From a virus, in the IMG/VR virus record IMGVR_UViG_3300036851_000218, positions 1-64,000 of that record: a stretch of DNA of 64,000 nt. The stretch is one strand, 5' to 3'. Below, piece after piece: positions 15,091 through 23,635 of this stretch (position 1 is its first letter; every line of letters begins with the position of its first letter). Position numbers and translations under genes: made by a program. The notes under the pieces were generated by a model. That model worked only from the letters and a program-made list of their open reading frames with translations. It was not told where the DNA came from and made no database searches.

Positions 15091-15369
15091 ATGGACATAC
15101 ATAAGTTTAACAGATTAGAAAAATTGCCATACAGCCCTCTTATTGGATGTGAGACTGAATCAACTAACGGGTGGCACAGATTTGATGCTACTAAAATATT
15201 TTATTATAAGAACGGGTACGTGTTAGGTGTCATCTGGTTGTGGGCGTGGAAAAATAAAGATAGAAAATTTCATGGTTGCATCTATGATATAGAAACACAT
15301 AGACCAATTCACAGCTTTAAATTCAAATACCTACGAACGCTTATGCGATATATAAAACGACTATGTTAG
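15091..15369 (+). CDS. Hypothetical protein (92 aa)
   Basis: ATG 15091 follows GCGAGG. A small, basic, Trp-rich protein (VIWLWAWKNKDRKFHG) with beta-like N-terminal strands. It overlaps the next gene by seven bases. It lies in a short AT-richer run of small genes (15.1-16.2 kb) with weaker ribosome binding sites than the rest. No function recognised. Confidence 0.6.
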   Translation: MDIHKFNRLEKLPYSPLIGCETESTNGWHRFDATKIFYYKNGYVLGVIWLWAWKNKDRKFHGCIYDIETHRPIHSFKFKYLRTLMRYIKRLC

Positions 15370-15734
15370 ATGTATATATTGTACCTGAGTGGCATTTGCT
15401 CGATGACGACGCTAAGAACTATCTGATAGAAAAAGCATTGACAAAATTTTCAAAGTGGTGTACGATGGATTATGAAGCAGGGTACTACTCTGCTCGACAA
15501 CAGTTGGTAGACCACATCGTTGAAACAGACTTTATCCAAGTACAGGCAACTAATGTCTTATCTTATTGGGTTGACTATATGAACACCCTGAAAATAGATT
15601 TATCGGATAATAGTAAAATACGTAGTTTGTGGTACGAAGTGGTTTACTTACTGACCGACCACCATTGGGAGAAAGGGTTGCACCATTTGGTGCGCCGTAT
15701 TATGATTGAAAATTATGCATTACAAATTGGCTGA
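15363..15734 (+). CDS. Hypothetical protein, possible TxD[WY] relative (123 aa)
   Basis: Start ATG 15363 inside the previous gene's end. The segment LTKFSKWCTMDYEAGYYSA resembles the FR-x3-T-x-D-[WY] motif of the 3-10 kb family, followed by LSYWVDYMNTL. Helical. Similarity is short and could be chance, so membership is tentative. The end overlaps the next gene. Confidence 0.6.
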   Translation: MLDVYIVPEWHLLDDDAKNYLIEKALTKFSKWCTMDYEAGYYSARQQLVDHIVETDFIQVQATNVLSYWVDYMNTLKIDLSDNSKIRSLWYEVVYLLTDHHWEKGLHHLVRRIMIENYALQIG

Positions 15735-15966
15735 GTATGAAATAAAACATCTGTTCAGACTTATAGTGGAATTAGATGACTTAGAAAAACATTGGTATGA
15801 ATTAAGCCAAGCAACCTATGGCTTCTCACTCCACCTTGACGCTGTAGAACGACAAATTCAGGACAAAGAACAAACAATACTTGATACTATCCGCGCATTT
15901 AAGTACGTCAATGAGTATCCAGAAGAGGTTAAAAATTACAACAAAGTGGCTCAACCGGAGTGTTAA
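15715..15966 (+). CDS. Hypothetical small helical protein (83 aa)
   Basis: I use ATG 15715 (MHYKLAEYEIKH) rather than the TTG at 15706; neither has a strong ribosome binding site, so it is probably translated by coupling to the upstream gene. Almost wholly helical, with heptad-like hydrophobic spacing (LDAVERQIQDKEQTIL). Function unknown. Confidence 0.55.
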   Translation: MHYKLAEYEIKHLFRLIVELDDLEKHWYELSQATYGFSLHLDAVERQIQDKEQTILDTIRAFKYVNEYPEEVKNYNKVAQPEC

Positions 15967-16174
15967 AGAGGTACACGCTTTAATAAAACAAAACAAACGT
16001 CTAGCGTGTCGAATACATATTGATGGTAAAGACCGTACCGTAATGTTTATCCGCAAAGTTGGCAACAGCTTTGAAGTTACCTATCAGAACAGCGACCTCA
16101 TAGGGGGAACGTCCAAAGATACTGAGATGATCGTATTACACCCATCCGATAATGTTCAAATCAATTTATTATAG
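15911..16174 (+). CDS. Hypothetical protein (87 aa)
   Basis: The frame is open from a TTG at 15881; ATG 15911 (MSIQKRLKIT) gives the smaller overlap with the previous gene and is preferred, though no clear Shine-Dalgarno precedes it. Basic N-terminal helix followed by a small beta-rich part (GKDRTVMFIRKVGNSFEVTY). Could be a small nucleic-acid-binding fold; not shown. Confidence 0.55.
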   Translation: MSIQKRLKITTKWLNRSVKEVHALIKQNKRLACRIHIDGKDRTVMFIRKVGNSFEVTYQNSDLIGGTSKDTEMIVLHPSDNVQINLL

Positions 16175-16183
16175 GAGTTTAGA

Positions 16184-16402
16184 ATGACACTACTTGCACG
16201 TGGACGCGGAGATGTTTTGGCTTACTGGCCTACCAGGGGAGAACGTATGATTGAGGTACTTGCTGCCACATCTGACTCACCTCGTTCTGTGTGGATTAAC
16301 CCACTCTGTACCCGCAAAGCACCGAACTTTGAATTGGCGCTACAAGAGGCAAAGGAGCTAGTCAACCAACAAACGGTATATTCAAAATTGCACTTGAAAT
16401 AA
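16184..16402 (+). CDS. Hypothetical protein (72 aa)
   Basis: ATG 16184 follows TAGGAGTTTAGA. A small mixed protein with a basic N terminus and a C-terminal helix (LALQEAKELVNQQ). The 3' end of the gene carries the promoter of the next gene (16394-16422). No domain recognised. Confidence 0.6.
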   Translation: MTLLARGRGDVLAYWPTRGERMIEVLAATSDSPRSVWINPLCTRKAPNFELALQEAKELVNQQTVYSKLHLK

Positions 16403-16422
16403 TTTTCAACCTGTGGTAAGAT
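16394..16422 (+). promoter_or_regulatory. Sigma70-like promoter for the SSB-like gene
   Basis: TTGAAA (16394-16399), a 17-base spacer ending CTGTGG, and TAAGAT (16417-16422). The -35 lies inside the end of the upstream gene. Confidence 0.7.
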
Positions 16423-16455
16423 ACAAATTCAAACTATTCAATCTATGGAGAAAAA

Positions 16456-17715
16456 ATGACTACTAACGACCTAGTACATACACCTGATTATTTGATCGAC
16501 ATGCTGGAAACCGAAGCACAGACCGGATCAACCGATCTGTTCCGCAGCGACGACAGCGAACGACTTCCACCAATGCGCCGTATTGAATTCCCGCAGCAGA
16601 ACTCCCGTAAGCACGGTGGGCAAGCGGGTAAGATTTTTATCAGCGGCTTGACGGCTGACCAGGAAGGCGAATACGTAGATTACATCGACCTGCTGTTGGT
16701 TGATCCGCTGGTTATCGGACGTGATGATGCTACCGACTGGATGCAAAAAGACGGCAACATCATGAACCACATGCCTTACGGCGGACGTACTATGTGGGAA
16801 TTTGATGAACAAGGCAAGCGTGTCAGTTCATCCGAAGCACCTGTATGTTCGTCCAATAATGGGCTTGAACCCTGGCGGCAGTATCGTGACAAAGAATATT
16901 TTGACTACCGCACGAAAGAAACTCACCGAATTGGCTGGACGAAAGATGAAGCAGGCGCACCCGTACCAATGCCAAATGCTTGCGTCGGTTGCCCCTTTGC
17001 TCAGGATGTGACTGTACCTGTGGGTGTTGATGCCGAAGGTAAGCCCGTCACCAAATGGTTCAGTTCGATGTGCCGTGAAAGCTATACCTACGTGGTATGG
17101 GATGTGGATCGCAAAGAACTGATGACTTTGAAAGCAGTCAACCTGGGTATGCAATTCGCTCTGACTGGTCGCCGCAACAAAGCTGGACGGCGTTATGATG
17201 GTGAAGAATTTAAAGGAATCCGCCATTACTTCTCACACCTGGGTGGCTTCTGGACTAGCCCTGATACGGGTAAACGTTATCCTACATTCAGCAACCGTCC
17301 ACAAGGTAAGCCCTCAGTGGATAATCCAAATGCTCCCGTCCATCCGGTTCGTATGACTGTGACTTTGAACAACTTTGACCCTAACACCTACGTGCCTAAC
17401 TTCACCGTTCTGGACGGCAAAGGCAACAAGATGATCCTGGGTGTCAATCCTAAAAAGGGCATGGTTGATGGTTCGGTTATGATTGAGGGGGGTGAACGCA
17501 CGATGACACCCGAAGAGTATGTCGCCTATCTGAAAGACCAACAGATGTTCATTCAGGACGACATGAAAAATCGTATGATGGCTATGTATCTGGTTACTCG
17601 TACTGATGTTCCCGCAACTTTCGAACGACAGTTACCGGCTGGTGCAGCCGAAGGCGCTCAACTGCCTGCCACTACACCTGCGGATACAACGGCTGATTAC
17701 GACAATCCGTTTTAA
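16456..17715 (+). CDS. Putative single-stranded DNA-binding protein (419 aa)
   Basis: The C terminus is a disordered Ala/Thr/Pro linker ending DYDNPF, the acidic tip with a final Phe that SSB proteins use to recruit replication partners. The body has several Cys (PVCSSNN, CVGCPF, SSMCRES) that could bind zinc, and aromatic, basic stretches suited to DNA contact. It has its own promoter and a terminator directly behind it, as expected for a protein needed in large amounts, and it heads the replication module. It could alternatively be another abundant replication factor. No OB-fold motif can be proved by eye. Confidence 0.6.
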   Translation: MTTNDLVHTPDYLIDMLETEAQTGSTDLFRSDDSERLPPMRRIEFPQQNSRKHGGQAGKIFISGLTADQEGEYVDYIDLLLVDPLVIGRDDATDWMQKDGNIMNHMPYGGRTMWEFDEQGKRVSSSEAPVCSSNNGLEPWRQYRDKEYFDYRTKETHRIGWTKDEAGAPVPMPNACVGCPFAQDVTVPVGVDAEGKPVTKWFSSMCRESYTYVVWDVDRKELMTLKAVNLGMQFALTGRRNKAGRRYDGEEFKGIRHYFSHLGGFWTSPDTGKRYPTFSNRPQGKPSVDNPNAPVHPVRMTVTLNNFDPNTYVPNFTVLDGKGNKMILGVNPKKGMVDGSVMIEGGERTMTPEEYVAYLKDQQMFIQDDMKNRMMAMYLVTRTDVPATFERQLPAGAAEGAQLPATTPADTTADYDNPF

Positions 17716-17720
17716 TAATT

Positions 17721-17750
17721 AGAGGGGGCGTAATTGCCCCCGTCTCTTTT
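17721..17750 (+). terminator. Intrinsic terminator after the SSB-like gene
   Basis: GGGGGC (17724-17729) and GCCCCC (17736-17741) form a GC-rich stem around GTAATT, extended by GAG/CTC with mismatch, and followed by CTCTTTT. It should reduce transcription from the SSB-like gene into the methyltransferase and primase genes. Confidence 0.7.
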
Positions 17751-17763
17751 AATAGGAGGAGCT

Positions 17764-18066
17764 ATGCTGCATGTAATAGCTTTACTCATATCTTTACGCA
17801 TCCTATTTCGGTTTCATTTCCGCCGACTTACGGGGAATACATCTAGCTGGACTACAGCGGTGGTGGCTGACCAACTAAACGAACAGGCAGCTAAACTACA
17901 ACATCATTCTCCTTATTCTACTATCCGGCGTTTAATATATTATTGGATCATATGGAACTCTCGCGTCGTTCACCCCACCCTTGAAGGTTGGAACACTGCA
18001 CAGTGGGTGTTTTGGGCGAACAAATGGTATGCGGAGGTTAAAGCAAATAACAGGGTGGGTTTATGA
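17764..18066 (+). CDS. Small membrane-associated protein (100 aa)
   Basis: I start at ATG 17764, four bases after AGGAGGA; a longer frame from 17734 runs through the terminator. The N-terminal 15 residues are hydrophobic (MLHVIALLISLRILF), followed by a basic, Trp-rich chain (YYWIIWNSRVVHP, TAQWVFWANKWYAEV). Overlaps the next gene by ATGA. Function unknown. Confidence 0.6.
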   Translation: MLHVIALLISLRILFRFHFRRLTGNTSSWTTAVVADQLNEQAAKLQHHSPYSTIRRLIYYWIIWNSRVVHPTLEGWNTAQWVFWANKWYAEVKANNRVGL

Positions 18067-18557
18067 TTACGATTAATACAATGTTGTCCGGCTCACCTTT
18101 ACACGGGGCGGTGACGATAAACGTATTTGGTGACTTTTATGTAGATGATGAAATTAATTTTTACGCAAACTTAACAGGTTCTAATGTAACCTGGGTAGAC
18201 AGTGAAGTTTATACTGGCTGTGAACTGAGTTCTGATTTTAAATTTCGGGACGGTGAATGGCTGTTAGACGAACTTGGTATCTTTGTTCCATCCACTAACG
18301 ACAGGGCGGCATGGAGTCGTCGGATCGACACCCAAGTTATCCGTGATGAGGATATATCAAAGCAAGATCAACGTATAGTCGAACACCTGCTTAAAAGTAT
18401 CCGTTCAGCAGGAAGACCGGAAACCTTAAAAAAGTTACGAGATGGGGTTATCAAAGATCGCGTGGATGTTTACGCTAGCCGAATCATCACTCTCGAAAAT
18501 GAAATATCAGCGTTAGCACGTAAGCTGACACGGTATCAGGATATGCTTCATGGTTAG
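18063..18557 (+). CDS. Hypothetical protein (164 aa)
   Basis: The start codon overlaps the previous stop (ATGA) and follows GGGTGGG. The N-terminal half is beta-rich and acidic. The C-terminal 70 residues are helical with a probable coiled coil (ITLENEISALARKL). It overlaps the methyltransferase gene by eight bases. Possibly a partner of that enzyme, judged only from position. Confidence 0.65.
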   Translation: MITINTMLSGSPLHGAVTINVFGDFYVDDEINFYANLTGSNVTWVDSEVYTGCELSSDFKFRDGEWLLDELGIFVPSTNDRAAWSRRIDTQVIRDEDISKQDQRIVEHLLKSIRSAGRPETLKKLRDGVIKDRVDVYASRIITLENEISALARKLTRYQDMLHG

Positions 18558-19245
18558 TAATAATATTGCTCAAATAATCCACATACCAGGAGGTCGAGTT
18601 GCAGCCAATCCGTTTGATTTTTATGACACGCCCAGGCATTTCATATCGGCTGTTCTCGACATACTACCAAGCAGCTTCTCGCCAACGAAGATACTCGATC
18701 CAGGCGCGGGTGGCGGTGGATGGGGATACATGGCGCGTTATAAATGGCCTGCGTCACACATCGAAGGCATTGAAATCCGAGAAGATGTGGTTGCACCACC
18801 GACGGGTATCTACGACGTTTGGCGCACGATGGATTTCCGCCAATACGTTCCTGATTCGTCGTTCGATCTCGTAGTCGGCAACCCGCCCTACAGTATCGTG
18901 GACGGTAAGCGGGATAACCTACTTGCAGAAAAGTTTATACGGACTGGTTTAGAAGCGGTTCGGGAAAATGGATTGGTATTCTACCTGCTTAAGACGGTGT
19001 TTCTGGAAGGTTCGGGGCGTGGATTAGGTTTATTCACTGAGATGCCACCCAACTATATGTTCCAGTCTATCAGCCGTATCCCGTTCCGTCCTGACTTGGG
19101 TAACAAAACAAATGCGGTTGCCTACTGCATGATGCTGTGGCAAAAGGGCAACGTAGCGTCGGAAACAAAAATTAGATGGTTTGATTGGCGGTTGGGTGGT
19201 AAGCTAGAGTATGTACGGGACTACCCTGCCTTAGAATTAAAGTAG
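18550..19245 (+). CDS. Adenine-type DNA methyltransferase (231 aa)
   Basis: A Rossmann-fold methyltransferase. Motif I is DPGAGGGGWG from residue 50 (S-adenosylmethionine binding), motif IV is NPPY at 111-114 (catalytic), and TRP-FIS-like residues lie in the N terminus (FYDTPRHFISAVL). NPPY is typical of N6-adenine enzymes. No restriction endonuclease lies beside it, so it more likely protects phage DNA or acts in replication control. The target sequence cannot be inferred. Confidence 0.85.
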   Translation: MVSNNIAQIIHIPGGRVAANPFDFYDTPRHFISAVLDILPSSFSPTKILDPGAGGGGWGYMARYKWPASHIEGIEIREDVVAPPTGIYDVWRTMDFRQYVPDSSFDLVVGNPPYSIVDGKRDNLLAEKFIRTGLEAVRENGLVFYLLKTVFLEGSGRGLGLFTEMPPNYMFQSISRIPFRPDLGNKTNAVAYCMMLWQKGNVASETKIRWFDWRLGGKLEYVRDYPALELK

Positions 19246-19251
19246 ATTTAT

Positions 19252-22200
19252 ATGACAAAAATTGGAAATGTCACTGAACTGCTGACATTATGGCCTGATG
19301 AAGTAGTACCTAAAAGGGCAAGAGACGAAGTACACGTTCCTTGCCCTTTCTGCCCTGTTGTAGATCAATCTGATACGTATTATAAAAATGGTGTATCTTT
19401 CGTTGGTGACGACAGGTTTAAAATTTTCTCTGATGGACATGCGTGGTGCAATGTATGCGGTAGGGAAGGACGAGGCCATAATGGTGTTTATTTATTACCT
19501 GAGATAGCCCAACGTCTTGTTTTTGATGTAGCTGCACAATTTGATATTACACCGCTAGAACGAATTGTTGTACCTTTATCCACCATTGGCGAATTTGATC
19601 TGACACTGGCACATGCGTTGGTGCATCGAGATTACTGGTACAAGTTCGGATGGGATGATGTAACGATTGACTACTTCCGCTTGGGTTATTATGAGATGTA
19701 CCACGTGGATGGTCCGGTTCATGTTATCCCGATGGAAGTCAGAACTGATGAGGATGGTTCGGAAGTTAAATGGTTTCTGGAAGGCCGCAACCCCGATCCA
19801 CAGGAGGGTCAAGCCAAGACTAAGCGATTACGCGGATCAAGCCGTAATTATTTCTGGCACATTAACACCGACCCATCTGATAGGATGGTAGTGCTGGTAG
19901 AAGGTGCGAAGGATGCTGTAAGCGCCTATCATCTAGGTTATAAGAACATCGTAGCTAACCTGGGAACAGGCACATGGACGATGCGTAAGACGGCTTTCCT
20001 GAAACGTTTTGGCTATCAGAAATTTATCATCTTTGGGGATAACGATCCGGCGGGACAGGATTTCAGTCTTAAAGGTTATATATGGGCTGACAGATTGGGG
20101 CTTGACACCCAGGTAATTAAGTGGACAGACGACAAACGTGAGAACTACGACCTTACCAATTTACTGGAAGAAAACGGGGTAGAACAAACCCGCTTATACA
20201 TACAGGATAACCTATATAAACCAAATATATCCCAAGAAGTAACCGCATCCAAACCTGTATTCATCCAAGACTTCCGTGAGGTTGACCCGTTTTACGAGCC
20301 TGAAAAATTAAATCTTATTACGTTAGACGACATTCGTGGTGATGGCGACCTGTCAATGCGCTCCGCTATCCGCCGCTACATAACATCTTATTCATCCCGC
20401 AAACGTAGAGGGCATGGCATCCTGCTGCTGTTAAACGCACCACCTGGGTCGGGTAAAACCCATGTCATGGTAGAGACTGCCGAGCAAGCTGCGTTAGAAT
20501 CAATGCGCCGTAAGGCCGAAGAATGGCAAAAACTCACTGAGGATTATAATGACGCACTTAAAGCAATCGACTTGGCAGACGATCCAGAAGAGAAGGATGT
20601 TAACCGCAAGGTTTCAGAAAATATTAAGAGACGCATCGAAGCGTTCTCCCAGGCCGCTGTACTCTGGTCAACTCAATACAAATCGGGATTTGATAACTCG
20701 GTGGATGTCCCTATAGACCACGAATTGTGGTTCGAATTTGAAGCCCGTAACATTAACAACTGTGCTAACTACGAAGTTGCCACAACGTTAGGACAATTTA
20801 ATCACAATGTCGGGGCATATTGTGCCGTTGCTTGCCCTATGCGGGATGCTTGTAAGAAGCGGGGCTACTTAGCCCAGGACACCGAACGTCGCAGCAAGCC
20901 GATTACGGTGGTACGACACCAGCATTTACGTGACAGTAATATGCTATCAGATTATACTGATCTGGTGTTGATCGATGAGTCGCCACTTGGTATTATCGAC
21001 ACACCGATGTACTTTGAACCAGGGGATTTCCGTCCCCACATCTCCGGTTGGGAGATGGAAGTGGCGGATGGCGAAATGGTACACGCAATTAACCTGTTTG
21101 AAAAGGCGCTGCGTTCTGCTATCCAATCCAATTCTGGTGAGCCGCAGCAGTTTGAAAACAAGCTACCTAATGAACGCTACATGATTAGTGGTTCGAAGTT
21201 CCTGGCGCTGATTGATAGCAATCTGAAAGCCAGCAGCAGCGGGGCATTCGATCTGACACGGGTGGCGACTAAAATTGATCCGAAAATTCTGCATGATATT
21301 TATCAGCCGAGTTTTCTGAATGGTAACATCAATGCTATCCAGCGCCGTTGTATGCCGTTTGTGTTTGATGCCATCCTGAAAGAGTTCGAACATTATAAAG
21401 TCGATCCAGATAATGAATTCCCTTCCGCGCTGCATCTGGTGGCAGGTGTGCTGGAAGTGTACGAGAATGACTCACTTAAGATCAACGCTTCAACGCCTGT
21501 GATGGTAGCCGATGCAACCGCCGATATGCCTGAACTGTATGCAGGCGCATTCAACCGTGAACTGGACATCTATGCGCCAAAGGTTCGGAATGACAACGCC
21601 CACATTGTTGTGGTGACAGGTAGTGATTGGACACGGGGAGAATTGGAACGCAAGATGGGCAGGCAGATACGGGATCGTGCCAACCGTAAGGCTGAATTTG
21701 TTCAGAATATGGCAGGTGAGAAATTCTACCTGCATGATATACCTACCAATCCTAATTTATACGATAATAATAGTCTACTAAAGGATTACGCAGATGCTAT
21801 ATATTCCCTGGTCGAACATCATTCGTCTGTACTCGTTGTCATCCATAAAAAAGTGCGTGATATTCTTGAAGATGTGTTCCGGTATAAATATCCTGCGGCT
21901 AATGCTAAAATATCCTGGGGACATTACGGTGCGCTTCGCGGGACTAACCAGTATAAAAGTTGTGATGCAGTGGTCTTACTTGGAGTCTCAAGAATTCCTT
22001 ATGATGTGGTATGGCGAAAAGTACAAGCCTGGGCAAGTCTACTTCAAATTGACACGCCTATTAAGTATCAGTTCGTTTACAAACCCAGGCCGTATCACGG
22101 TCAATATACAGGTCACTCATTCCGAACATTCGAACATCCATTTGCCCAACGCTATGTAGACATGGTGGAAGAGGGCGAAATGATCCAGTCGATGGAACGT

Positions 22201-22497
22201 ATTCGCCCTCATGCAACCACCGATGAGAAACACATTTATATCTTTGCCAGCCGTCCAGTAGGCCAGCATGTGACCACTGTGACGACTAAGACCCAGGTGC
22301 TTAATCTGTTCCGCAGTGACAGCAGCTTGAACCGTGTTAAAGACTATATGAGCAGCTATTATACTGAGTGTGGTAAGTTCCCAACCAAGCGTGAAGTAAT
22401 GACCGCATTAAAGTGCGGCTACGAAACCTACAAAGAAGCTCGATCCTTGACAGAAAATGAATTAGGGATTAGAATAGTCAGACAACGAAGACGATAA
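19252..22497 (+). CDS. Primase-helicase: zinc ribbon, TOPRIM and SF2-like helicase (1081 aa)
   Basis: N-terminal zinc ribbon (C31, C34, about C65 and C68) as in DnaG-type primases. TOPRIM: VLVEGAKDA around 215-223 and IIFGDNDPAG around 259-268, with the conserved Glu and DxD. Walker A APPGSGKT near 395-402. Between Walker A and the Walker B-like LVLIDES near 570-576 lie four Cys (about 503, 523, 528, 534: NNC, AYCAVACPM, DACKK), the position of the iron-sulphur cluster in XPD/DinG helicases. The last 60 residues look like a helix-turn-helix. Phage primases are usually joined to a DnaB-type helicase, so this pairing is unusual. It should prime and unwind DNA at the phage fork. Confidence 0.75.
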   Translation: MTKIGNVTELLTLWPDEVVPKRARDEVHVPCPFCPVVDQSDTYYKNGVSFVGDDRFKIFSDGHAWCNVCGREGRGHNGVYLLPEIAQRLVFDVAAQFDITPLERIVVPLSTIGEFDLTLAHALVHRDYWYKFGWDDVTIDYFRLGYYEMYHVDGPVHVIPMEVRTDEDGSEVKWFLEGRNPDPQEGQAKTKRLRGSSRNYFWHINTDPSDRMVVLVEGAKDAVSAYHLGYKNIVANLGTGTWTMRKTAFLKRFGYQKFIIFGDNDPAGQDFSLKGYIWADRLGLDTQVIKWTDDKRENYDLTNLLEENGVEQTRLYIQDNLYKPNISQEVTASKPVFIQDFREVDPFYEPEKLNLITLDDIRGDGDLSMRSAIRRYITSYSSRKRRGHGILLLLNAPPGSGKTHVMVETAEQAALESMRRKAEEWQKLTEDYNDALKAIDLADDPEEKDVNRKVSENIKRRIEAFSQAAVLWSTQYKSGFDNSVDVPIDHELWFEFEARNINNCANYEVATTLGQFNHNVGAYCAVACPMRDACKKRGYLAQDTERRSKPITVVRHQHLRDSNMLSDYTDLVLIDESPLGIIDTPMYFEPGDFRPHISGWEMEVADGEMVHAINLFEKALRSAIQSNSGEPQQFENKLPNERYMISGSKFLALIDSNLKASSSGAFDLTRVATKIDPKILHDIYQPSFLNGNINAIQRRCMPFVFDAILKEFEHYKVDPDNEFPSALHLVAGVLEVYENDSLKINASTPVMVADATADMPELYAGAFNRELDIYAPKVRNDNAHIVVVTGSDWTRGELERKMGRQIRDRANRKAEFVQNMAGEKFYLHDIPTNPNLYDNNSLLKDYADAIYSLVEHHSSVLVVIHKKVRDILEDVFRYKYPAANAKISWGHYGALRGTNQYKSCDAVVLLGVSRIPYDVVWRKVQAWASLLQIDTPIKYQFVYKPRPYHGQYTGHSFRTFEHPFAQRYVDMVEEGEMIQSMERIRPHATTDEKHIYIFASRPVGQHVTTVTTKTQVLNLFRSDSSLNRVKDYMSSYYTECGKFPTKREVMTALKCGYETYKEARSLTENELGIRIVRQRRR

Positions 22498-22506
22498 GGA
22501 GTTATC

Positions 22507-22776
22507 ATGTTAGTCGATCTAAAATATCAATACAATGTTTATGTGTTCTCTGAATACGACGTTGACCACGAAAATCTTGAAGCCTTTATGCAGTGTTTAG
22601 ATTATGACTCAGTTGAAGATTTCGTCAGCCGAGAAGTCCGTCCGTTTTCCCAGGTGCATATCGTTAATCCAGTAAAATTCCCTGATTTCAAGATTGAGAA
22701 AATACACGACACGCCACCTACCCATATGCAGTATCCATTATTCAACGGATTTCCAATCGTTTACCTCTATAATTAA
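22507..22776 (+). CDS. Hypothetical protein (89 aa)
   Basis: ATG 22507 follows TAAGGAGTTATC, a strong site. A small acidic N-terminal part with paired strands and helices (YNVYVFSEYDVDHENLEAFM) that could be a ferredoxin-like fold. Between the primase-helicase and ClpP-like genes. Function unknown. Confidence 0.65.
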   Translation: MLVDLKYQYNVYVFSEYDVDHENLEAFMQCLDYDSVEDFVSREVRPFSQVHIVNPVKFPDFKIEKIHDTPPTHMQYPLFNGFPIVYLYN

Positions 22777-22784
22777 GGACTATA

Positions 22785-23378
22785 ATGTTACCGCCACTCA
22801 ATTCTAGCAAGCAGGATTTGTTCGAAGCAATAGATGGGTTCAGTGATAACGCTAATGTCCTTCGCGTTGGTAGACATATTTACTTCTACGCTGATGTGGA
22901 TACTGACACCGCTTTAGAGTTAACCAAGTTGTTGCGGGAAGTAGATGGCGAAGTTGAGTGGGATAAAACAGCAGGGGCTTTAAAGCCCATAATCCTACAC
23001 ATTCAGTCAAACGGTGGCTACCTATCATCCGCCCTGGCTATAGCTGACATCATTGAGTCCCTTGACACCGCCGTTGTATCAGTCATTGAAGGGTGGGCAG
23101 CTAGTGCATCTACGATCATATCGACAGCCTGCGACAGTCGTAAAATCACCCGCAACTCAATCATGCTCATACATCAGTTCAGTGGATCGTTTTGGGGTAC
23201 ATATGAGCAGTTTAAAGACAACCAGAAATTACATGAAATTCAGATTGAGCAATTACGAAACTTTTATAGAGATCACTGTAAACTTGGAAAGAAAAAAATC
23301 ACTGAGATGCTCAAACATGATTACTGGATGAGCAGCAAAGAATCATTAGAACATGGATTTGTAGATGAGGTTGTATAA
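22785..23378 (+). CDS. clpP: ClpP-like serine protease (197 aa)
   Basis: Matches the ClpP fold in length and motif order: HIQSNGGYLSSALAIAD (the oxyanion region), GWAASAST with catalytic Ser107, MLIHQ with His130, and HDYWMSSKESLEHGFVDEV with Asp179, so the catalytic triad looks complete. ClpP forms barrel-shaped tetradecamers that degrade proteins fed by a Clp ATPase; none is seen in the window, so a host ATPase would be needed, or it may act on peptides. The late operon has its own prohead protease, so this early copy likely has a regulatory or anti-host role. It overlaps the next gene by one base. Confidence 0.85.
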   Translation: MLPPLNSSKQDLFEAIDGFSDNANVLRVGRHIYFYADVDTDTALELTKLLREVDGEVEWDKTAGALKPIILHIQSNGGYLSSALAIADIIESLDTAVVSVIEGWAASASTIISTACDSRKITRNSIMLIHQFSGSFWGTYEQFKDNQKLHEIQIEQLRNFYRDHCKLGKKKITEMLKHDYWMSSKESLEHGFVDEVV

Positions 23379-23635
23379 TGGACAATGAATTCAGAATCAC
23401 AATCGATGTCGGTACAACCGAAGAGGGATTAGTTAAAATTCTGCTAGAGATGTTAAACTTAGTATCACATGAATATATAGATGCTGACGTATATTTTAGT
23501 TGGGCGGGAGATTGGACTGGTAATTTCATAGGAAGTTTTGATTTTATCCACTCAGGCTCAGTTAGAGAGGAAGCCGACGACATACTAAAAACTGCTGATA
23601 AGTGGTTAACAACTAAGTTGTTGGGGGTAACATGA
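23378..23635 (+). CDS. Hypothetical protein (85 aa)
   Basis: A TAATG overlap links it to the ClpP-like gene. Acidic, with strand-helix-strand pattern (EFRITIDVGTTEEGLVKILL) and an aromatic middle (DVYFSWAGDWTGNF). It may be a ClpP partner by position only. It overlaps the next gene as ATGA. Confidence 0.65.
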   Translation: MDNEFRITIDVGTTEEGLVKILLEMLNLVSHEYIDADVYFSWAGDWTGNFIGSFDFIHSGSVREEADDILKTADKWLTTKLLGVT

